Under the pieces are notes generated by a model. It had not been told where the DNA came from, searched no databases, and worked only from the letters and a program-made list of their open reading frames with translations. From Vitellaria paradoxa (taxonomy: Eukaryota; Streptophyta; Magnoliopsida; Ericales; Sapotaceae): DNA of 64,000 nucleotides. A program made the translations under genes and the position numbers. The stretch is taken from assembly GCA_019916065.1 (NCBI GenBank), contig CM034236.1, forward strand, positions 57,750,690 to 57,814,689, given 5' to 3'. Positions 38,701-44,224 of the stretch are shown piece after piece. Within the stretch, counting starts at the first letter, position 1. Each line of letters starts with the position of its first letter.

Positions 38701-40792
38701 ATTGTGGGGTTTGAGTGCATTCGAGATCAATCTAAGGATGATCCTAACTTTTCTGATATATGGACAAAGTGTAAGTAGCAACTGGAGAGTTTCACGTCCG
38801 TGATGGATTCTTAATGAAGAGTAATCAGCTATGTATTCCTTATGGGTCATTACGGGAGAAGTTGGTTAAGGATTTGCATGGTGGGAATCTAACAAGGCAT
38901 TTGGGCATCGATAAGACACTCGCAGTAGTGGGGGAGCAATATTTTTGGCCTCGGTTGAAGTGGGATGTTGAGAAATTTGTAAAGAGGTGTTATATTTGTC
39001 AGACTGTTAAGGGGAAAGTACAAAATACTGGCTTATACACACCACTTCCGATTCCTGAGTCTATTTGGGAGGGCCTATCTATGGATTTTGTGTTGGGATT
39101 ACCTCGCACTCAACATAGGGTTGGTTCTGTGTTTGTGGTAGTTGACAGGTTCTCAAAGATGTCCCATGTCATTCCATGCAAGAAGACTTCAGATGCATCT
39201 CACATTGCGAAACTATTCTTTAAAGAAATTGTTAAGCTCCATGGAGTGTCGAAATCCATCGTATCTGACCGTGACAACAAGTTCTTGAGTCACTTTTGGC
39301 GATAGTTGTGGCAGTTTTACAATTGTCTTTGAAGAAGAGCACCACAGCACATCCACAGACTGATGGGCAGATAGAGGTGGTGAACTGAACTTTAGGTTAT
39401 ACTGTTCGGAGCATTTGCAGTTCACGGCCAAAGCAGTGGAACTTTGCATTAGCTCAGGTAGAATTTGCTTACAACAGTGCTAAACATCGAGTGACAGGTC
39501 AGGCACCTTTTGCTATTGTATACAGAAAAGTTCCTAATCACACGCTAGACTTGATACAGATTCCTAGAGCTAAAAGTGCTGCAAGGAAGCTCGCTGAAGA
39601 CCAGGTGGATGTCATTGCTGATGTTCAACAGAAGTTTACTGAGGGAGCTCAGAAGTATAAGGAGCAAGCTGATAGGCGTAGGAGGTTCCAGTCTTTTATT
39701 GAAGGTGATCAAGTGATGGTACATTTACGCAAAGAACGACTTCTTGCTAGACGTTATAGCAAGCTACAACCAAAGAAATATGGGCCATACAAGATCTTGC
39801 GGAAGATTAACGACAATGCCTACGTGGTTGATCTTCCTTCTAGCATGGATATCTCTTCCACTTTTAATGTTGCTGATTTGTCGAAATTTCATCCTGAAGA
39901 GCCTCTGTACCCTAATTTTGGCAACAACTCGGAGTTGAGTTCTTCTAAAGTGGAGGGGAATGATGCAGACGGATTTCAATTTATTTCTTTTGAATTAGTT
40001 TTATTTTTATTTAGGATTTTATTAATTATTATTTGTAGTCTGAATAGAATTTGGATTAGATAAGTACATTCTTAAGAAACCTTTCCTAATTAGAATTAGT
40101 TTTCCTAATTTCTTTTGGATTTGATTTATTCCTATTAGGGTTAGGTTTAGGAATAATTTTCTCTATAAATAGGGACCTTTGTAGACACTTTTCATACAAG
40201 TTAATTATTATTCATTCTTTAGACTTACGTCTTGAGTTTCTCTCTCAATTGTCTTAATGGATTCCAAGATTTTGGCTTTGTCGTTGAACAAGTCAATTTA
40301 TCCTCATTTCCGGTTGCGTCATAAAATGATCATACTCTTCTTTTTTATGATCTTTGAACATTTAGGTCTCAACTATTTTCATAGTCTGGTTAAAATTAAA
40401 ATGGAGCTGATGCTTGTTCTGATATAACCATTGAGGATGTTAAGCTCAAGACCCCTGACATTGGGACCATCAAGTGTTTTCAGCATTCAACCATTTATTG
40501 AACATTACCTTAGTGATTGGAGTGTAATATGATGTTGAAATATCCCACAGCAGATGTGATTTTGAAATTAAATTGCTATTTGAGAGTATCTAATGAACTG
40601 TGGGTGTTATGTTTTTTATTTTTTTTATTTTTTTATTTTTTATTTTTTCCTCAAATCATATTCGTCTAATGCCTTTGTCCTCCTTAACAGGCAGAACTTC
40701 TTCTGGAACTACCAAGAGAACAGCTGCTTAGTTGGATCTTCCAATGTTTGGCTGAACTTTATGCTTCATTACCGGCCCTCATCAAATACTAG
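1224..40792 (+). CDS. MFD: Mfd/TRCF-type ATP-dependent DNA helicase, 3' part (10 exons)
   Basis: Exons 1224-1358, 5819-5943, 7006-7145, 7706-7776, 18740-18901, 30697-30783, 30963-31136, 31643-31687, 32100-32456 and 40691-40792 have AG acceptors and GT donors, keep phase at every junction and give 465 residues plus TAG. The order is motif II (VVDEEQ), motif III ([10 protein letters not shown]), motif IV region ([11 protein letters not shown]), motif V ([15 protein letters not shown]), motif VI ([14 protein letters not shown]), TRG hairpin, then the Mfd C-terminal domain ending SLPALIKY. In bacteria Mfd removes stalled RNA polymerase and recruits repair; the plant homologue is predicted to be plastid-targeted, but its N-terminus lies before this window. 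No stop or frameshift is visible in any exon. The call rests on family motifs recalled from the Arabidopsis homologue. Introns carry most of the transposons in the window. Confidence 0.93.
1359..2140. other. AT-rich intron, nothing recognised
   Basis: Intron sequence downstream of the motif II exon. No ORF with family resemblance and no repeat boundary was seen. Confidence 0.5.
2150..2400 (-). mobile_element. LINE ORF2 C-terminal fragment
   Basis: The reverse strand around 2225-2275 reads [14 protein letters not shown], the conserved tail of the zinc-binding RVT region in plant L1 elements. Stops and frameshifts surround it. It is an old fragment with uncertain ends. Confidence 0.65.
2690..4340 (+). 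mobile_element. Degenerate Ty1/copia remnant (leader plus gag)
   Basis: At 3435-3648 a gag-like reading ([18 protein letters not shown]) matches the N-terminus of copia gag. At about 4180-4240 a decayed zinc knuckle ([17 protein letters not shown]) follows in the same direction. Upstream text at 2740-3000 resembles a copia LTR/leader. Stops interrupt it throughout and no LTR pair could be matched. Confidence 0.6.
4345..5515 (+). mobile_element. Second copia 5' remnant: LTR end, PBS, leader, gag start
   Basis: tagtatcagagc at 4647-4658 is a one-base variant of the plant initiator-tRNA(Met) primer-binding site. A leader of about 700 bp follows, then an ATG at 5349 opening a gag-like reading ([20 protein letters not shown]) with an early in-frame stop. 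The rest of the element is missing. Confidence 0.6.
5819..5943 (+). CDS. MFD: Mfd/TRCF exon with helicase motif III
   Basis: 125 bp from [13 protein letters not shown] to GFRDA plus two bases of a split serine codon; acceptor cacag, donor GTAATT. It contains [10 protein letters not shown], which couples ATP hydrolysis to DNA movement. RFGVKQKEK directly continues the DEEQ of the previous exon, 4.5 kb upstream. Confidence 0.93.
6132..6180 (+). mobile_element. 19-bp LINE-tail-like insertion with 15-bp target duplication
   Basis: ataaagatcaattta occurs at 6132-6146 and exactly at 6166-6180. Between them lie 19 bp, tatgcttatcaaaaaaaaa, resembling the cttatc-plus-poly(A) 3' end of the LINEs in this window. 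This looks like an almost wholly 5'-truncated insertion. Confidence 0.65.
6173..6217 (-). mobile_element. Second tail-only insertion, opposite strand
   Basis: tcaatttacattt at 6173-6185 is repeated at 6205-6217 around atttatttattttgatagg (6186-6204). On the reverse strand the insert reads cctatcaaaa followed by an A-rich run, similar to a short LINE or SINE tail. Simple-sequence expansion is an alternative. Confidence 0.4.
6655..6805 (-). mobile_element. Possible SINE fragment
   Basis: On the reverse strand, ggttgtgggtttgagtcccc at about 6738-6757 resembles a tRNA B box and is followed by an A-rich tail (low-coordinate side). The A box is not convincing and no target duplication was found. 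Confidence 0.3.
7006..7145 (+). CDS. MFD: Mfd/TRCF exon, start of second RecA-like domain
   Basis: 140 bp. Its first base completes the split serine codon, then [15 protein letters not shown] through [12 protein letters not shown], with one base left for the next codon. Acceptor ctcag, donor GTAACA. It opens the second RecA-like helicase domain. Confidence 0.93.
7706..7776 (+). CDS. MFD: Mfd/TRCF exon ([10 protein letters not shown]...AIAHGK)
   Basis: 71 bp after ttcag at 7701-7705. The first two bases complete glycine, followed by 23 codons ending AIAHGK and donor GTGAAA. It continues the second RecA-like domain. Confidence 0.92.
8440..9200 (+). mobile_element. Copia LTR and leader remnant
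   Basis: An LTR-like stretch with a TATA-like region ends at ttcaact, followed by the primer-binding site tggtatcagagc at 8589-8600. A CT run and a stop-filled leader follow. No gag or pol was recognised before the next element. Confidence 0.6.
9440..10155 (+). mobile_element. 5'-truncated L1 LINE remnant
   Basis: [11 protein letters not shown] at about 9529-9561 is the end of plant L1 reverse transcriptase. It continues into a zinc-binding RVT segment ([18 protein letters not shown], then [15 protein letters not shown]) at 9588-9770. The tail ends in an A-rich run near 10138-10150. Frameshifts divide the reading. Confidence 0.75.
10156..10984. other. Intron sequence, nothing recognised
   Basis: AT-rich intronic DNA between two LINE copies. 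A poly(T) run lies at 10628-10639. No supported coding or RNA feature. Confidence 0.5.
11244..11765 (-). pseudogene. LINE ORF2 zinc-binding RVT domain
   Basis: Two frames carry the C-terminal domain: [16 protein letters not shown] at the high end, then [18 protein letters not shown] and WNLAPFCLF. The cysteine/histidine pattern CxxC...HC is retained. The frame breaks at about 11505-11525. Confidence 0.82.
11952..13631 (-). pseudogene. LINE ORF2 reverse transcriptase block
   Basis: A 559-codon open stretch, so most of the RT domain is unbroken. It shows [11 protein letters not shown], first catalytic aspartate in [14 protein letters not shown], and FADDA (12642-12656), the YADD-equivalent with both aspartates. 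The usual RQGDPLSP reads RQEDPLSP and is preceded by an imperfect in-frame duplication (GLRPKGLR), a probable debilitating change. Neighbouring frames at 13671-13964 and 11526-11765 continue the same ORF after frameshifts. Confidence 0.88.
14025..14974 (-). pseudogene. LINE ORF2 N-terminus and AP-like endonuclease
   Basis: A charged N-terminal stretch (14714-14974) leads to an exonuclease-endonuclease-phosphatase domain with [14 protein letters not shown] and GILVMWDN (about 14500-14680). The second half at 14025-14216 is in another frame. This enzyme nicks target DNA for LINE insertion. It is broken by at least one frameshift and stops between 14217 and 14433. Confidence 0.8.
15042..15291 (-). 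mobile_element. Solo copia-type LTR inside LINE
   Basis: About 250 bp with TG...CA ends: tgttgggaaat at 15042 and attaaaca at 15284-15291. Read on the reverse strand it has a TATA-like ctatataaagctgtg and ends tatttcccaaca, the usual LTR layout. No internal region is present. Flanks acttc (left) and a shifted acttt (right) make only a weak target duplication. Confidence 0.55.
15292..16355 (-). pseudogene. LINE ORF1 (DUF4283-like)
   Basis: The reading at 15858-16340 ([30 protein letters not shown]) resembles the DUF4283 region found in plant L1 ORF1. After a stop/frameshift near 15800-15857, 15292-15740 continues the C-terminal part. ORF1 is an RNA-binding partner of ORF2. The N-terminus is lost at the MITE boundary. 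Confidence 0.65.
16356..16690. mobile_element. Tourist/Harbinger-like MITE
   Basis: 335 bp with inverted ends, ggtagcatttggtttacttt at the left and the complement of gggttcatttggtttatttt at the right, flanked by taa at 16353-16355 and 16691-16693. The taa duplication and GG...TTTGG ends fit Tourist elements. The terminal inverted repeats stay A/T-biased well inward, so the unit could fold into a long hairpin. It has no coding capacity. Confidence 0.75.
16694..17179. other. Unassigned DNA between MITE and TRIM
   Basis: The reverse-strand open frame 16894-17214 is not recognised. It may be the 5' end of the LINE beyond the MITE, but stops occur in the frame that would join ORF1. Confidence 0.4.
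17185..17581 (+). mobile_element. Complete 397-bp TRIM retrotransposon
   Basis: The 5' LTR 17185-17314 (tgttggaatatcccacattg ... ttttaaca) is followed at once by the initiator-tRNA(Met) primer-binding site tggtatcggagc at 17315-17326. A polypurine tgaagggg at 17484-17491 precedes the 3' LTR 17493-17581, which has lost about 40 bp. Flanks ggtat (17180-17184) and cgtat (17582-17586) form a 5-bp target duplication with one mismatch. The interior is non-coding, so movement would need enzymes from another LTR element. Confidence 0.8.
17600..18739. other. Intron sequence, mostly unrecognised
   Basis: A TTTTA-rich run lies at 17667-17700. A tRNA B-box-like ggttcgaatctc occurs at 18545-18556 without a matching A box. 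No supported gene. Confidence 0.45.
18740..18901 (+). CDS. MFD: Mfd/TRCF exon with helicase motif V
   Basis: 54 codons in phase 0: [13 protein letters not shown], then [19 protein letters not shown], ending AQLYQ at donor GTTCTT. It follows an 11-kb transposon-filled intron and is unbroken. Confidence 0.94.
19178..19275. repeat. Compound microsatellite (TA)n-(TG/CG)n-(GA)n
   Basis: Adjacent TA, TG and GA runs. The long open frame across them (18993-19571) is an artefact of simple repeats. Confidence 0.9.
19275..20486. repeat. About 60-bp inverted repeat, 1.1 kb apart
   Basis: agatttttacttcactgg at about 19273-19290, with following bases to 19335, recurs in reverse complement at 20428-20486 (ccagtgaagtaaaaatct). 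Both arms have gag-rich outer flanks. The interior is AT-rich, non-coding, and includes 19340-20400 where nothing else is recognised. It may be a decayed DNA element or an inverted duplication. Confidence 0.5.
20717..20783. repeat. (CT)n(CA)n compound microsatellite
   Basis: A CT run at 20717-20749 is directly followed by a CA run at 20750-20781. Confidence 0.95.
20816..20990. repeat. Dispersed repeat, copy 1
   Basis: Shared with 29345-29530: both read gcaataatct/gcaatactca, then ...caacc...aaaatgatgat...aacttcaatc...cttccc...gataaaaacctac in the same order with scattered changes. It may be part of an LTR (an atataggaataaa-like TATA region), but no ends could be set. Confidence 0.6.
21000..22339 (+). 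mobile_element. Old plus-strand copia, 5' half (split by younger copia)
   Basis: An LTR-like block ends near 21150 at tagtatcaaggtgg, a primer-site-like variant. Leader and decayed gag follow. At 22074-22205 a copia protease remnant reads [10 protein letters not shown], then [14 protein letters not shown]. The reading stops at 22344 where the younger minus-strand copia is inserted; the element resumes at 27454. Confidence 0.6.
22345..22611 (-). repeat. Copia 3' LTR (267 bp)
   Basis: TG...CA ends, GGATC flank on the left, polypurine tract on the right. Confidence 0.93.
22625..24316 (-). pseudogene. Copia reverse transcriptase and RNase H
   Basis: 24316-23828 carries the RT N-terminus ([29 protein letters not shown]). 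After a break at 23777-23827, 23776-22625 runs 383 codons with [14 protein letters not shown], intact YVDD (23558-23569) and RNase H segments [23 protein letters not shown]. The catalytic residues visible are retained. Confidence 0.88.
24347..25984 (-). pseudogene. Copia protease, GAG-pre-integrase and integrase
   Basis: [11 protein letters not shown] (about 25853-25893) is the aspartic protease site. [14 protein letters not shown] and the CDIC...K segment are the zinc-binding N-terminus of integrase. [15 protein letters not shown] (about 25020) ends the catalytic core with its glutamate. A frame break at 25241-25291 removes the part between. Integrase joins cDNA to the genome. Confidence 0.85.
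25863..26908 (-). pseudogene. Copia gag with zinc knuckle
   Basis: 26908-26189 reads [20 protein letters not shown] and downstream [19 protein letters not shown], typical copia gag capsid segments. The next frame (26160-26114 onward) has a CCHC knuckle, [15 protein letters not shown] frame break separates the two near 26185. The A-rich run at 25923-25934 lies before protease. Gag forms the cytoplasmic particle. Confidence 0.85.
27050..27140. repeat. Short tandem duplication in copia leader
   Basis: gcgatgaaggctggaccatg and gcgatgaagcctagaccatg lie about 36 bp apart, with gcaatgaa spacers, in the untranslated leader. Confidence 0.7.
27186..27448 (-). repeat. Copia 5' LTR (263 bp)
   Basis: TG...CA ends, GGATC flank on the right, primer-binding site on the left. 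It lacks four bases (attg region) present in the partner. Confidence 0.93.
27454..28268 (+). mobile_element. Old plus-strand copia, RNase H end and 3' LTR
   Basis: Readings such as [20 protein letters not shown] at about 27680-27740 match the connection/RNase H region of copia pol, with many stops. A polypurine gaggggggtg at 28071-28080 marks the start of an LTR-like stretch to 28268. It is in the same direction as the 21000-22339 half and is joined to it through the GGATC duplication. Confidence 0.6.
28269..29010 (+). mobile_element. Primer-site and leader following that LTR
   Basis: ttggtattagagcag at 28270-28284 is a primer-binding-site variant directly after the LTR, followed by a leader-like, CG-containing region without gag. 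An LTR followed by a PBS suggests a tandem or recombined pair sharing one LTR. Confidence 0.5.
29345..29530. repeat. Dispersed repeat, copy 2
   Basis: Partner of 20816-20990, same orientation, 8.5 kb away in the same intron. Confidence 0.6.
29542..30245 (+). mobile_element. TRIM retrotransposon tandem array
   Basis: 77-bp LTR copies lie at 29542-29618, 29933-30009 and 30169-30245 (tgttaaaatagcttgatgta type start, gacttaaca end), plus a 10-bp stub (tgacttaaca) at 29766-29775. Each is followed by a tRNA(Met)-type primer site (29619, 29776, and decayed at 30010) and a 150-160-bp interior with the same wording (ttccaggaggtc ... gagctcgaatc), except after the last LTR. The order is LTR-int-stub-int-LTR-int-LTR. 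The right end becomes ttaata. A 5-bp target duplication is not clear. Confidence 0.75.
30475..30499. repeat. (CT)n microsatellite
   Basis: About 12 CT units upstream of the motif VI exon. Confidence 0.9.
30697..30783 (+). CDS. MFD: Mfd/TRCF exon with helicase motif VI
   Basis: 29 codons: [19 protein letters not shown] through SDQAL, with acceptor caacag and donor GTATTT. The [12 protein letters not shown] junction with the previous exon rebuilds the motif VI arginine-finger segment. The preceding intron is 11.8 kb. Confidence 0.94.
30963..31136 (+). CDS. MFD: Mfd/TRCF exon with TRG motif
   Basis: 58 codons from [16 protein letters not shown] through [13 protein letters not shown] to MLFESLSK. 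This is the translocation motif shared by RecG and Mfd, a helical hairpin that drives double-stranded DNA translocation. The preceding intron is only 179 bp. Confidence 0.94.
31327..31649 (+). repeat. Tandem duplication including a splice acceptor
   Basis: Copy 1 (31327-31475) and copy 2 (31476-31649) share tgcctaaacaaaa, caagtgtgttattgtaattg-type text, ctggcttgcagattttccat and ttaccattattagttacaat. Both end in an acceptor plus exon start: ttcag|gttgaag at 31468/31469 and ctcag|gttgaag at 31642/31643. Copy 2 has a longer T run before the acceptor. Confidence 0.88.
31643..31687 (+). CDS. MFD: Mfd/TRCF 45-bp micro-exon
   Basis: 15 codons, [15 protein letters not shown], between acceptor actcag and donor GTATAT. 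Its first seven bases and the acceptor are duplicated about 174 bp upstream (see the repeat at 31327-31649). Confidence 0.88.
32100..32456 (+). CDS. MFD: Mfd/TRCF exon, start of C-terminal domain
   Basis: 119 codons from [20 protein letters not shown] to FEEDEIK, acceptor tgccag, donor GTACTA. It holds the TRCF/Mfd C-terminal domain, including [18 protein letters not shown] and [17 protein letters not shown]. In bacterial Mfd this domain regulates UvrA recruitment and translocation. Confidence 0.94.
32716..35082 (-). mobile_element. Gag-only LTR retrotransposon (non-autonomous)
   Basis: Related direct repeats at about 32716-32897 and 34906-35082 (both agattagaagagattaat ... caagattctaaatatt) act as LTRs. 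On the minus strand ctacttggcatcag near 34896-34908 is a primer-site-like sequence. The reverse strand reads copia gag, [16 protein letters not shown] (34210-33995), then [19 protein letters not shown] (33838-33790) and a decayed knuckle. No protease, integrase or RT was found between the LTRs, which are only 2.0 kb apart. A gypsy element sits at its upstream edge. Confidence 0.6.
33995..34210 (-). pseudogene. Copia-type gag fragment
   Basis: [22 protein letters not shown] matches the gag N-terminal segment; the frame then breaks and resumes at 33838-33512. No intact protein. Confidence 0.65.
35083..35444 (+). repeat. Gypsy 5' LTR (362 bp)
   Basis: TG...CA ends, taaaa on its left, primer-binding site two bases beyond its right end. 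A TATA-like ctataaataagg lies at about 35285-35296. Confidence 0.93.
35477..36736 (+). pseudogene. Gypsy gag with zinc knuckle
   Basis: 35477-36079 is open ([38 protein letters not shown]), the usual gypsy capsid segment. After stops near 36079 and 36243, a CCHC knuckle [14 protein letters not shown] lies at 36578-36619, followed by an acidic tail. Confidence 0.85.
36780..38250 (+). pseudogene. Gypsy protease and reverse transcriptase
   Basis: A protease-like [12 protein letters not shown] lies at about 36844-36880 (DSC in place of the DSG core). RT runs from about 37380 ([21 protein letters not shown]-type [14 protein letters not shown]). The catalytic YxDD reads YFND at 37905-37916, so one metal-binding aspartate is lost. 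Several TGA/TAG/TAA codons interrupt it (for example near 37666, 37783, 37806). Confidence 0.85.
38263..38778 (+). pseudogene. Gypsy RNase H
   Basis: [18 protein letters not shown], then [20 protein letters not shown], then [16 protein letters not shown]. One in-frame stop at 38479 splits it. Confidence 0.88.
38814..39950 (+). pseudogene. Gypsy integrase
   Basis: An HHCC zinc region (HLGI...[10 protein letters not shown]), first core aspartate in [12 protein letters not shown] and second in IVSDRDNKF. The frame breaks near 39302, and the C-terminal part at 39491-39950 reads [12 protein letters not shown] ... [19 protein letters not shown]. The glutamate region is damaged. Confidence 0.88.
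39961..40321 (+). repeat. Gypsy 3' LTR (361 bp)
   Basis: Partner of 35083-35444, preceded by the polypurine tract and followed by taaaa. Confidence 0.93.
40691..40792 (+). CDS. MFD: Mfd/TRCF terminal exon
   Basis: 33 codons plus [22 protein letters not shown]...SLPALIKY. Acceptor ttaacag, phase 0. It lies after an 8.2-kb intron containing two LTR elements. The 3'UTR follows; no poly(A) site can be fixed. Confidence 0.93.
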   Translation, partial: AELLLELPREQLLSWIFQCLAELYASLPALIKY

Positions 40793-41460
40793 TGCTCCAT
40801 AGGGTCAATTTTTGACCGAGTGAATTTTTTGCTTTCACTACTAAGTAAGATGATATACTTGCATTGAGTGGGTCAATGTAAATGGAAGTCAAGAACCTGT
40901 CTCTGAAGTGATGCTACTGGGCTAACCCCTTGGGAAGTAAAAGCAGAAGATGCATTTGCAGAGTTCACATATTTATGCCTCCAATGTGATTAACATGACC
41001 AAATGAGATTGGAGACTGCATATACTGTGGGATATTGTATCTGATCAGCACAGATGTAATTGTCCAGGAAGTACATCATTTAATTAAAGGTGAGCTTCAC
41101 AAATTCAATTCAGTCTACTACTTAAGACGTTGGCAATTTGATTGTTGTCCTTTTGCAGGCTTATTAATACAAAAAAGAACAAGTGAGAACGCAATAGTGT
41201 CTTCTTGTCCAAGCCCATTTTTACTTCCAATATCCAGGAGTGGCATATTCTTGGAGAAGTCACACGAAGTAAGATTTGGGAAATCGGAACTAATTTTCTT
41301 TCTCAGGCGATCCTTATTGTGAAGCTAATTCTATTTTGATTCCTGTTTCCTAGTTGGAAAGGTTTACTGCATGCTTTATTAAGCACTCGATCTGCCACTC
41401 GCAATACGTAGGTATGCTCAACCAATAACTGCGACGCACCCCTTCTTTTGAACATACATT
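40793..41460. other. Helicase 3'UTR/downstream DNA
   Basis: Follows the helicase stop. The open frame 41035-41322 is not recognised. No confident polyadenylation signal. Confidence 0.4.
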
Positions 41461-41629
41461 TTTTTTTCCCTTTTAAGCTGATATTATTCTTTTACAAATC
41501 AAAGGTGATAGATGAAGAAAGGGAAAAGAGACTATTCCTTTCATGTTCACAACCGCTTTGATTTTTTTCATTACTATTCCTTTTTTTTTTTTTTTTTTTT
41601 CAAATGGGCAAATCAGATGATGTGAGACA

Positions 41630-41695
41630 ATAAGAGTAATCCAAGTGATAAGGTGTTTACCCATTCAGGACTTCGAGTCAGTTGTGATAATTAAA
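41630..41695 (+). mobile_element. Possible SINE fragment
   Basis: atccaagtgataagg resembles an A box and ggacttcgagtc a B box about 30 bp later. No tail or target duplication; weak. Confidence 0.25.
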
Positions 41696-41918
41696 TGCAC
41701 TAAAAAATAAAAAATAAAAACACACAGAAAAAGAGAGAAGAAACATCTGATAATGTGGTTTTGAGTTTTGTTTTGTAATATGATGCAGATTATGTTCTCA
41801 AATTATGTATAACGAATGCGAATTAAACTCCATGTTGGATGCTATTTTTGTCACACCAAATACAAAATTTGTATGCTTCACGTCACTAACACCGCTGCGT
41901 TGGAAGCGAGAGAAATTA

Positions 41919-42030
41919 GGATGGTAATGTTTGGTTTCAAACTCTTAATGAGCGAAATCAATGACTCTTAGACATTTGAATGGTATTGTTTTATTTCAAA
42001 CTCTTGATGAGTGAGATCGGTAACACTACC
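41919..42030. repeat. Tandem duplication of about 58 bp
   Basis: atggtaatgtttggtttcaa ... atgagcgaaatcaatgactc is repeated from 41978 as atggtattgttttatttcaa ... atgagtgagatcggtaacac. Confidence 0.75.
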
Positions 42031-42189
42031 TCCGGAATAAATTTCATGCTAATTATTATTTTTTTAACCGCAAACTTATAAGTGGGATTAAGGTCATAAT
42101 TCTGACACAGCTCCCCAGCCTATGTTGACCTATCTATCCTGGGCCTTGGTTCCGGTAGCACGAGGTGGCCCACGTGATCAGGGGTACAT

Positions 42190-42232
42190 GCTGGTCATTT
42201 ATTTATTTACTTATTTATTTATTTATTTATTT
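42190..42232. repeat. (ATTT)n microsatellite
   Basis: About nine ATTT-type units with one ACTT interruption. Confidence 0.85.
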
Positions 42233-44220
42233 TTCCTTTTAAACAAGTACTAGAGTCCAACTTAAGTCAAGAGAAAACTTGGAGGAACTCGCATGCACAA
42301 CATCCCAACCTCTCAACGTGAGCTTGGCATCGGTTGTCTTATTTCAAATATGTCGACTTTTTCGTCTCATGCAGATGTTTAACCAAAATTTAATTTTTTG
42401 GGATAATTTTTAACAATATTATCCACATTTTTTAAAAAATGAAAAAATGCATAAAAAAAATTATAGTACAGTTGAAAAAATGACTTAATTCAAATAAGTT
42501 ATCCTCTATTTGTACGTTAATATTTTTATTTTTATTTATTTTTTTAAATATCAATAACATATCTAAAAATTACTAATGAAAAAAAATACAAAAAAACAAA
42601 GTTTTAACATGAAACCGGAGCCAAAGTAACTCATCAATTAAACTGTTTGATTAAGGGAGTTTACCCAGTGAATACTATCCATGCCCTAGTCCTGACTCCT
42701 GTCACCCTCCCTTTCCTCCGTTGCATGTAAATTATATTCAATGTTTTGAAAGGAAACGGTTTGATTAACTCTAATTAATATTGCTGACAAGAGCAGAGAT
42801 TGTCCGGGGAACATTTTTGTGACAAGAAAATAAGCAATTGAAACGTGGATGATTGTTCCCCCCCCCCCCAACAAAAGATAGAAATTTGAAAAAAAAAATA
42901 ACACCTTTCAAAAGAACATTTAAACAAGGAAATAATAATTGGTAAGCTTATTTTAAAAACGATCATATTTAACAAATTTTAATTATTTGACATGGATTTT
43001 TATATCGCATTTGTAATGTTAAATAGATTTTAACATTGAAATATTTTGTTGGGATGGAGCAAACTAATTCCAATATCCTGAGTATTAAAAAAAAAATCAA
43101 TCATTTAATTTTAGTAGTTTATTGTTTTTTTTTTTTAACTAAAAATATGCAAATTTTGCCCATTGAATCAAGATAAAAAATAAAAAAATGATGAAAAGTC
43201 ATTACGCAGTAGCAGTTGATGGCGAGCTCTGTGCTTGTCTCTCTTGGTCTGTTTTGCCTGAGGGTGCATGAATATATGTGAGTCATTGATCTAAAATCAG
43301 ACTTTTTTCTAGTTCTATTGTTTGCTGTTTCTGTAGGATACCATATAACCGAAACGTGGTTTTCGGGTATGGTCTGGGATCGATCAAGAACTATCTTTAT
43401 TTTCTCTGAATTTGTAGGATAAAAAAAATATTGGGATTAAGCTGATGTTTAACGAATATTTTTAACTCACTACAGTCTCTTAGTCCATTAGGTAATTAGA
43501 TATTAATCAAATAATCGGGTACTCATAATCTTCAATTATGACATGATTTTATCAAGAACAAGTATTAAAAAATTCTTTAAAAACAAAACAAAAGCGTGTC
43601 TATGTGCTTCATTGCATCAAAAATCAAATTCTAAACCTAAAATAAAATATTTGATATCAAATTTTTAATTATTTGCTATTAATTAATGGGTCTCCGTTCT
43701 TTGAACACAATATATGTATTTAGTGTCTAAATTGATGGTATTATTTGCATAAATTCGAGTATCCGATATTTCAAGTAGATAATCGAGTAATTTTGACGGT
43801 AAATTGAGTAATACCCATAGGATACTCTATAACGGGAGATAATCAGAGTAGTTTCAGGTAATACTCGTCAAGTACACTACATATACCGTCTCTAAATCCT
43901 AACTTAATGGATATTTTATTTTTATACCCTAATAAGTCCCATTACTCATAAAATTTAGAAATACTTACATTATCAAATCGAAAATGAGGGGTACCTGCCA
44001 AAGCGAATCAAAACTAATATCCCTAGGAATGAGGAATGAGGCAGGTACCCATCAAGGCAAATTAAAGTTGTCATCCCTAAGTATGGTACAGATATTTCAA
44101 TCCTAACCCTTGATTGTGTTTGAAAATTTTGATTTGTTCATCATCTATAAAATGAAGAAGTTTAAGAATTTGCATTCAGGATATTTTCAATCATTTGATT
44201 TAGTTAATGGCCAATATTAT
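42233..44220. other. AT-rich intergenic DNA
   Basis: Between the helicase and DUF716 genes. It contains homopolymers (C run at 42860-42869) and no recognised gene. Confidence 0.5.
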
Positions 44221-44224
44221 TTTT

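Larger units (their letters stand above)
35083..40321 (+). mobile_element. Ty3/gypsy retrotransposon, degenerate but complete in outline
   Basis: LTRs 35083-35444 and 39961-40321 (tgacgcggatgg/tgatgcagacgg starts, gtgtca/gcgtca ends) differ at roughly two dozen positions. The target duplication taaaa lies at 35078-35082 and 40322-40326. The primer site tggtatcagag starts at 35447; a polypurine tggaggggaa lies at 39951-39960. The order gag, zinc knuckle, protease, RT, RNase H, integrase is gypsy-type. Many stops and frameshifts are present. No chromodomain was recognised after integrase. Confidence 0.93.

Noticed and set aside
41035..41322. 95-codon open frame after the helicase stop
   Set aside because: Probably 3'UTR or downstream DNA; no domain and no link to the helicase frame.
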